41,194 nucleotides of DNA, taken from Myxococcales bacterium (GTDB taxonomy: Bacteria; Myxococcota_A; Polyangia; Nannocystales; Nannocystaceae). Made by a program: the position numbers and the translations under genes. The DNA is taken from NCBI GenBank assembly GCA_014240065.1, contig JAAZXR010000037.1, positions 1 to 41,194 on the forward strand. Reading direction: 5' to 3'. The notes under the pieces were generated by a model. The model was not told the DNA's origin. It ran no database searches and saw nothing but the letters and a program-made list of their open reading frames with translations. Position 1 is the first letter of the stretch; each line of letters starts with the position of its first letter. Below are positions 35,995 to 41,194 of the stretch, one piece after another.

Positions 35995-37245
35995 TCAACC
36001 ATCTGCCCTCGCCACCCCGCCCATGGATTCCCCAGGCCGCTGACCATCGGCCGCGTCCGTTTCTTCGTCCTCATCGCGCTCCTCTTCATCGGAGATGGTT
36101 CGTACGCGCACCGGCCCGGCGAGTTTCTTGGCCTTCTTAAAATTGAGGAGCCGCGCCAACATCGCGGAGGTCACCCGCTGCCCCTTCGCCGCGAGCATTG
36201 AGCCCGACGATGATCGGACATCTTGGTCGAGATGCATGTAGACGTTTAGGTCCGCGATCTCTACGAGCTTGGTGGAGCCCGAGTCCTCCACGATCGACAC
36301 ACCCCGGAGCGCTTCGAGGATCTCCGACGAGTACCCTTGATCCCGAAGGTCATCGAGAATCTGTCTGGAGCCGATGCCGCGCAGGCGATCTCCCTCGTAC
36401 TTCAGCGCCGCCCGCAACAAATTCGCCCCTAGCGTGACATAGGGTCGGGGGTCCTCATCACTCGACGCCTCCGGCGGATCTAGCTGGGCGCCGACGATCG
36501 CCGCGACCTCCTCCAAGCGGGGGATCTTCTGCAACAACGACATCCCGATGCGCGGGTGCTCTTGGTAGGCCGACTCTTCTCCTGCCTCCAGCGGCTGCCC
36601 GATATGTAGCTTCGCGAGCAGGTCCCCGGGGAGCCCGATGCATCCCAATTGTGAGAGGCGCGCCGCGGTGACGTAGCGCCAGGCCTCGGGAACCGAGAGC
36701 CGCGTGGTCATGATCTCCACAATCCTCGCCAAGCGATCGGCGCGGCTAAAGGCGACCGGATTCACCAGCTCGAGCACCTCAGCGAGCATGTTAATGCTCC
36801 GTGACAGCGTCTCTTCGAGCAGGCGCGCCTCGTATTCCAGGACGCGGTGATGCTTTACAGCTTTCTCCAGCACCTTCCGGAGGTCGTCACCACCGCACGG
36901 CTTCGTGAGAAACTCAAAGATGCGGCCACGATTGACCGCCTCCATCGCGGACTCCAGGTCGGCGTGGCCCGTTAACAAGATTCGAACAATTCGCGGGAAA
37001 TTCTCGTGGACGCGGGAGAGAAACCACGCCCCGTTCATCCGCGGCATCTGCATGTCCGAGATCACCGCAGCGAACGGGCCGTCATCACGAATTGCGCGGA
37101 GCCCCGTGAATCCGCTGTTCGCGGTCACGACGTCATAATCCATCGACAGCTGCCTTTGAAGACCAGCGAGGACGTTCTCTTCATCATCTACAACGAGAAT
37201 TCGTGGGCGATCCTCTTGTGCCTCTTCGTCGTCGCTGCTCGTCAT
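35995..37245 (-). CDS. response regulator with degenerate HD-GYP domain
   Basis: A 416-residue protein. A receiver at about 13-130 keeps its key parts: ILVVDDEENVL, phospho-Asp64 in ISDMQMP, LLTGHAD and FLTKP. The output domain aligns by eye with HD-GYP c-di-GMP phosphodiesterases (GCIGLPGDLLAK, QEHPRIGMSLL). However, the metal-binding His-Asp of HDxGK reads Ser-Gln (SQLGC, 198-202), the HHE motif reads AQLD, and the GYP loop is absent. It should bind rather than cut c-di-GMP, or do neither. A charged tail ends it. The ATG at 37245 overlaps the previous stop as ATGA. Confidence 0.88.
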   Translation of the reverse strand: MTSSDDEEAQEDRPRILVVDDEENVLAGLQRQLSMDYDVVTANSGFTGLRAIRDDGPFAAVISDMQMPRMNGAWFLSRVHENFPRIVRILLTGHADLESAMEAVNRGRIFEFLTKPCGGDDLRKVLEKAVKHHRVLEYEARLLEETLSRSINMLAEVLELVNPVAFSRADRLARIVEIMTTRLSVPEAWRYVTAARLSQLGCIGLPGDLLAKLHIGQPLEAGEESAYQEHPRIGMSLLQKIPRLEEVAAIVGAQLDPPEASSDEDPRPYVTLGANLLRAALKYEGDRLRGIGSRQILDDLRDQGYSSEILEALRGVSIVEDSGSTKLVEIADLNVYMHLDQDVRSSSGSMLAAKGQRVTSAMLARLLNFKKAKKLAGPVRVRTISDEEERDEDEETDAADGQRPGESMGGVARADG

Positions 37246-38453
37246 GCAGACGCCAGCTCCTCGCGCATGTGGCCGACTTTCTCTTCGAGTTTCCTGCGCC
37301 AAAACATGAGCCTCTCCACGCCCGCGACCCTCTTCAGGTGTCCCTCGTTGAGCGCGACCGGGACCGCGCCCGGCATGGGACCGAGCAGCTCGTCCAACAC
37401 GGCGACGGTGAAGTGCAGGGCATCGGAGAACTCAAGCTCGTCATGCGGGACGCGCCCTGGATCGTGATGATGGACGATGGCCTCCACGATGTACGTGGGG
37501 ATCCCCCAGGTCTCGAGCAAGATCCCACACACCTCGGGGTGTTGAAAACCGACCTGTTCGAAGAGGTTCTCCATCGTCGTCACCTCGCGTTTGCCGTCGC
37601 GCTGGCACCACTGCATCGCGATGACGAGGCGTCCGAGCCCATGCAAAATCCCGACGGTGAAGCGATCATCACGCTCTCCAACATCAAAAATATCCTGCAG
37701 CGCGGCCGCGACGAGCATCGAGCGCGCGTGCTCTTGGCCCACGCTTAGATCTGAGATCCCGCCGACGGCGGGGAAGGCGTTGGCCACCTCCACGGCGAGC
37801 ACCACCGATTTCAAGTGCGCGACCCCCAGCATGACCGCAGCGTCTCGCACGCTCGAGAGCTTTCGAGTCAGTCCAAAGAACGCGCTGTTGGCGAGCCGAA
37901 GGACGCTGGCGGCGATCCCGGGGTCTTGCTCGACCACCGCGGCGATCTCACGAAGGCTCGCGTCACCGCCGCGAAGAAGCTGACACAAGCGCGCGTAGAT
38001 TTTCGGCTCGGAGGGTAACCCTGTGAGCGTGCCGATGAAGTCGCGCAGCGACGCGTTATCGAGTCGTCGCCGCAGATGGCACGCGCGATCGACCGCGCCG
38101 GCCAGCTCTCGAATATCGATGGGTTTGTCGAGAAATTGATGCGCGAGGGGTTCTTGGGTCGGCGGGCTGCTTCCAGACTCCGACCACCCGGAGAAAGCGA
38201 TCCTCACCACCTCTGGGTGCGCACCGCGGATCTGCTCGAGCAGCTCCGCCCCACCCATACCTGGCATGTTCATGTCGCTGATGACGACATCGAAGTCGGT
38301 GGTTCGGAGTGCGTCGAGCGCGGCCCCGCCCGAGTCCAAAAAATGCATCTCCCACACCTCGTCGCGTCGAAACAATGACCTGCGAAGCGCGTCGAGGACG
38401 CTCGCGTCGTCATCTACAAACAAGATCCTTAGTCGGCGCGAAATTTCACTCAT
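37242..38453 (-). CDS. response regulator with HDOD output domain
   Basis: A 403-residue protein. Receiver at 8-120 with LFVDDDASVLDAL, phospho-Asp60 in ISDMNMPGMGG, AFSGWSES and FLDKP. The HDOD domain fills about 135-340 (LPSEPKIYARLCQLL, SVLRLANSAFFGLTRK, GILHGLGRLVIAMQW) and keeps the fold but not the HD metal pair (HG in its place), as is normal for the family. It starts the three-gene signalling cluster and is coupled (ATGA) to the HD-GYP-like regulator, so the two are made in near-equal amounts. The PAS kinase downstream is the likely phosphate donor (inference). Confidence 0.92.
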   Translation of the reverse strand: MSEISRRLRILFVDDDASVLDALRRSLFRRDEVWEMHFLDSGGAALDALRTTDFDVVISDMNMPGMGGAELLEQIRGAHPEVVRIAFSGWSESGSSPPTQEPLAHQFLDKPIDIRELAGAVDRACHLRRRLDNASLRDFIGTLTGLPSEPKIYARLCQLLRGGDASLREIAAVVEQDPGIAASVLRLANSAFFGLTRKLSSVRDAAVMLGVAHLKSVVLAVEVANAFPAVGGISDLSVGQEHARSMLVAAALQDIFDVGERDDRFTVGILHGLGRLVIAMQWCQRDGKREVTTMENLFEQVGFQHPEVCGILLETWGIPTYIVEAIVHHHDPGRVPHDELEFSDALHFTVAVLDELLGPMPGAVPVALNEGHLKRVAGVERLMFWRRKLEEKVGHMREELASA

Positions 38454-38798
38454 AGGGTCTCTTGGTCATCGCGGGCTCGCCTCAAGGCTTGAGCATGGCG
38501 CGTGGTCTCGGTCGCAAAGAGGGCCATCTCGACGAGCAATTTGGAGACGCCAAGCGGCGCCCGCACGTTCCATCCGGCCTGATGCGAGCATCGCTCAATC
38601 CGTGACGGATGGGCAACCGTGAACGCCGAGGCGGGTCGCGTGATGCTCCACGCGACAAGCGACCGTCGAAAAGCGCTCAAATCCACCGCAGGTCGACGCG
38701 CGAGCCCCCTTAGGTCGACAGGCGCCAACGCAGATCCGCGCTCAATGCGCCCTCGAATCACGCTCAATTTTTTTCGTACATGCGTTAGCTTCACGCGC
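38454..38798. other. 345-base divergent gap
   Basis: Between the HDOD regulator and the S9 peptidase genes. Both frames that cross it are Arg/Ala-rich and lack family character. A run of seven T at 38768-38774 stands out but has no hairpin before it. I see no reliable promoter hexamers; both promoters must lie here. A minus-strand frame ends at 38450 with an ATGA overlap to the HDOD regulator, possibly a short upstream ORF. Confidence 0.55.
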
Positions 38799-40823
38799 AT
38801 GTTGCAGCGTTGCATTGTGTCCCTTATTGGCGTGGCCCTCATCGGATGTGCAGCCGCATCCGACGCGGAGGCGAGACGTCCAACCGTCGCCCCCGAGCGA
38901 GTGCTCGCGTTCGCACCAGAGCAGCTCGTGGGACTCTCGCAGACGAGCGACGCGCACCTGTCTCCGGATGGGCGGGCGGTGGCCTACGCCGTACGCACCC
39001 CGCAACCCCTCTCTACGAGCGGAGGCTCCAAGACCTCACTTTATTTGTTGGACGTGGAAGCTGGTACCACGCGACGGCTCACGTCGACAACGCACAGCTC
39101 CTGGTCACCTCGATGGTCCCCCGACGGCACGAAAGTCTCCTTTCTCTCAAGACGTGAAGCCCACGACTCGCACACGCAAATCTTCACCATCGATCCGGCG
39201 GGTGGTGAGGCGACGCCCGTGACCAAGGTGCCCACAGGCGTGCGCGCATACGCGTGGGCGCCGACCGGTGATCGGATCGCGTATACCGCGACACGCGCGT
39301 GGACCGACGAGGAGCGCGAGGCTCGAGAGTCGGGTCGTGACTGGGTCATCAACGAGACCAACAACCGCGGCAACAAGCTGTTCCTCCTCGATCCCCTCAC
39401 CGCGAAATCGACGGCCCTCACCGACGACTCGCACGCGATCAATAGCTTCGCGTGGGCACCCGACGGGCAGGCCATGGTCGTGAGCGCCTCAACCTCCGCC
39501 TCCGTGGACGCGACCATGATGTACAGCGCGCTGTACACCATCTCCATCGCGGAAAAGAAGTTGAACCCGCTCACCAAGACCGAGGGAAAACTCGGACGAG
39601 CGGCGTGGTCGCCCGACGGCAAGAACATCGCATTCCTCGGCGCGCGAGACATCCATGACTCCACGGCCGGCACCCTCTTCATCGTCGCGGCGAGCGGCGG
39701 AGAGGCGCGGTCCCTCACCTCCAGCCTTGAGGGGACCGGGCAGTGGATCGGTTGGCGGGACCCGAGCACGATCGTCATGTCTAGCCACGAGCGCACCGAA
39801 TCCACTGTGCGGCTCGTGGACGCCATGAAGGGGTCGTCGACGCTCCTCGTGGAAGACGGCCCCACCTGCCGGAGCCTCAGCTTCGCGGCCGATTTTGAGC
39901 GCTACGCATGCTCCGGCAGTCGGCCTACACACCCGCCGGAGATCTTTGGCGGCTCCTTGAAGCGCAAGCCCCCCGCGCGACTGACGATCTCCAACCCCGA
40001 GCTTGAGCGCACAATTTTGGGAGAGCAGCGGGTGTTTAATTGGACCGCGAAAGACGGGACAGAGCTCCAAGGGGTGCTCATTTTGCCGACCGATTACAAG
40101 CAGGGCACCCGCTATCCGCTGGCTGTGCTGCCCCACGGGGGACCCGAGGGCGTGTCGCTCAACGGGTGGAACACGCGCGCCACCTACCCCGCGCAGATCT
40201 TCGCCTCGGAGGGCTATGTGGTGTTTGAGCCCAACTACCGCGGCTCGAGTGGTCGGGGCACGCCGTTCGCGGTCGCCGATCAACAAGACCTTGGGGGGCG
40301 TGAGTTCGAGGACGTCCTGTCCGGGATCGACGCCCTCGTCGCGCAAGGGCTCGTCGACGCGAATCGGGTCGGGATGGGCGGATGGAGTTACGGCGGCTAC
40401 TTCTCCGGCCTCGCGGCCACACGATGGAGCGAGCGCTTCAAAGCGTCGGTCATCGCGGCGGCCGTCACCGACTGGATGTCCTTCACCGGCACCACGGAGA
40501 TCGAGCACGAGAACTCGCTCGTCCATTGGAAGCTGTGGCCCTACGATCAACCGGAGAAAGTCTGGGAGCGCTCGCCCATGGGCCACACGCAGGACTCGCA
40601 GACCGCGAGCCTCATCGTGCACGGGCTCGCGGACACGCGGGTACCGCCGAGTCAGTCTACCGAGCTTTACCGCGCCCTGAAGCATGCCGGCGCCCCGGTT
40701 GAGCTGGTCATGTACCCGCGCGAGCCTCACGGCCTGCGTGAAAATGTGCATCAGCTCGACTTTGTGGAGCGATTTGTTGGATGGTTCAATCGCTACGTTC
40801 GCGACACCAAATCCTCCCAGTAG
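38799..40823 (+). CDS. S9-family prolyl oligopeptidase-type lipoprotein
   Basis: A 674-residue exported peptidase. MLQRCIVSLIGVALIGC is a signal with a good lipobox. Residues about 40-380 form a beta-propeller of PD40-type repeats (LSPDGRAVAYAV, WSPDGTKVSFLS, WAPTGDRIAYTA, WSPDGKNIAFLG). The alpha/beta-hydrolase domain has PHGGPEG, the nucleophile Ser530 in GGWSYGGY, Asp612 in HGLADTRVP and His644 in EPHGLRE, so the triad is complete. It should cut short peptides at the cell surface or in the periplasm. The ATG at 38799 is chosen for the signal; the frame opens at 38619. Confidence 0.95.
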   Translation: MLQRCIVSLIGVALIGCAAASDAEARRPTVAPERVLAFAPEQLVGLSQTSDAHLSPDGRAVAYAVRTPQPLSTSGGSKTSLYLLDVEAGTTRRLTSTTHSSWSPRWSPDGTKVSFLSRREAHDSHTQIFTIDPAGGEATPVTKVPTGVRAYAWAPTGDRIAYTATRAWTDEEREARESGRDWVINETNNRGNKLFLLDPLTAKSTALTDDSHAINSFAWAPDGQAMVVSASTSASVDATMMYSALYTISIAEKKLNPLTKTEGKLGRAAWSPDGKNIAFLGARDIHDSTAGTLFIVAASGGEARSLTSSLEGTGQWIGWRDPSTIVMSSHERTESTVRLVDAMKGSSTLLVEDGPTCRSLSFAADFERYACSGSRPTHPPEIFGGSLKRKPPARLTISNPELERTILGEQRVFNWTAKDGTELQGVLILPTDYKQGTRYPLAVLPHGGPEGVSLNGWNTRATYPAQIFASEGYVVFEPNYRGSSGRGTPFAVADQQDLGGREFEDVLSGIDALVAQGLVDANRVGMGGWSYGGYFSGLAATRWSERFKASVIAAAVTDWMSFTGTTEIEHENSLVHWKLWPYDQPEKVWERSPMGHTQDSQTASLIVHGLADTRVPPSQSTELYRALKHAGAPVELVMYPREPHGLRENVHQLDFVERFVGWFNRYVRDTKSSQ

Positions 40824-40862
40824 TCGGCTACACTAGATGCGAGCGCTCCCCGAGTTATTCCC

Positions 40863-41194
40863 ATGACACGACGATCCCATCGGACGCTGGCTCTCGCGTT
40901 GTTCGCGGCCTCGAGCGGATGCGGAGACGACAACGGCTCGGGACTCGACGGCTCGGTCTTTGGCGTGTCCGCCTCCGACACCTCCGCCTCCGACACCTCC
41001 GCCGAGACCTCGTCGGGCACCTCCGGTTCTGGCGATGACGCCGCCGCGACTGGCAGCATGGACACCACCGGAGACGGCGACGGCGATGGCGATGGCGATG
41101 GCGACGGCGATCCCTCCACCACCGGCGACGGCGACGGCGACGGCGACCCCTCCACCACCGGCGACGGCGACGGTGACGGTGACGGTGACGGCGA
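40863..41194 (+). CDS. lipoprotein with GD-repeat linkers, N-terminal part (runs off right edge)
   Basis: Open to the window end, so only 110 residues are visible. MTRRSHRTLALALFAASSGC is a short signal ending in a lipobox, followed by GDDNGSG and a Ser/Thr/Asp-rich stretch with two SASDT units. Then come (GD)7, PSTT, (GD)4, PSTT and a third GD run cut by the edge. The folded domain must follow outside the window. The pattern matches the von Willebrand A lipoprotein at 29837-30964, pointing to a surface-anchored protein. TACACT at 40829-40834 could be a -10 element. It follows the peptidase by 39 bases. Confidence 0.8.
   Translation, partial: MTRRSHRTLALALFAASSGCGDDNGSGLDGSVFGVSASDTSASDTSAETSSGTSGSGDDAAATGSMDTTGDGDGDGDGDGDGDPSTTGDGDGDGDPSTTGDGDGDGDGDG
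41070..41194. repeat. GD repeats in a higher-order PSTT(GD)n array
   Basis: 6-base Gly-Asp units at 41070-41111, 41124-41147 and 41160 to the edge, separated by identical Pro-Ser-Thr-Thr spacers (41112-41123, 41148-41159). The last two blocks repeat with a 36-base period. The array continues beyond the window. Confidence 0.9.

Noticed and set aside
38450-38800. Minus-strand frame upstream of the HDOD regulator, ending in an ATGA overlap
   Set aside because: The overlap is attractive, but the frame is Arg/Ala-rich, its ATG would overlap the divergent peptidase ATG, and internal starts give only 25-38 residues. Might be a short leader ORF; not called.
39489-40751. 420-codon minus-strand frame opposite the S9 peptidase gene
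   Set aside because: Composition is Arg/Gly/His-rich with no motif, and the plus strand carries a complete catalytic triad.
40793-41158. Minus-strand frame over the right-edge GD repeat
   Set aside because: Its Ser-Pro repeats are the reverse reading of the GD units; the plus strand has a signal peptide and lipobox.

Overview
The window is 41 kb of high-GC, densely packed bacterial chromosome. It most resembles a myxobacterium of the Nannocystis/Plesiocystis/Enhygromyxa group (Myxococcota). This is inferred from several features: lipoproteins with long Gly-Asp repeat linkers, Cys-rich lipoproteins, an FHA-type sigma-54 activator, MerR-TPR, HDOD and degenerate HD-GYP regulators, a cytoplasmic FrzCD-like chemoreceptor, and many GTG starts. 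I see no phage, transposon, CRISPR array, tRNA or rRNA, so it reads as ordinary core and lineage-specific chromosome.

Layout. 1-423: start of a low-complexity protein leaving the left edge. 669-902: small membrane protein. 930-2622 (-): uppS-cdsA, for undecaprenyl phosphate and CDP-diacylglycerol. 3145-4077 (+): pspA. 4074-7893 (-): four-gene overlapping operon (unknown protein, MerR-TPR, GH3-like protein without the usual ATP loop, HDOD protein). 8044-12851 (+): gshB, an ECF-like sigma factor with a Cys cluster, an EamA transporter, a DUF362-like protein and a flippase-like membrane protein. 12833-13354 (-): small membrane protein. 13449-16220 (+): TPR/zinc-peptidase lipoprotein. 16232-18593 (-): orphan histidine kinase and Cys-rich lipoprotein. 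18714-19820 (+): exported protein. 19832-29639 (-): eleven co-directional genes, in transcription order tandem-FKBP lipoprotein, tadA, unknown, FrzCD-like MCP, tatB, tatC, Cys-rich lipoprotein, rhomboid-like protein, FHA-sigma54 activator, lipoprotein and a QAK-repeat protein. 29837-30964 (+): von Willebrand A lipoprotein. 31015-31383 (-) and 31487-32074 (+): divergent small membrane protein and MarR/GbsR-like regulator. 32146-33984 (+): ABC exporter. 33981-38453 (-): signalling cluster (HDOD response regulator, degenerate HD-GYP response regulator, PAS histidine kinase). 38799-40823 (+): S9 peptidase lipoprotein. 40863 to the edge: GD-repeat lipoprotein.

Themes. Envelope work (lipid carriers, Tat export, ABC export, many lipoproteins) alternates with signal transduction. 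Genes within an operon often overlap by 4 bases, and convergent genes meet with almost no gap, twice sharing one CTAG as both stop codons. Several unrelated proteins carry in-frame tandem repeats (15-, 9- or 6-base units) in tails or linkers. The best candidates for unusual biology are the GH3-like/HDOD/MerR-TPR operon, the HDOD plus dead HD-GYP regulator pair, and the chemoreceptor with a histone-H1-like tail. All calls come from reading the sequence, with no database search.
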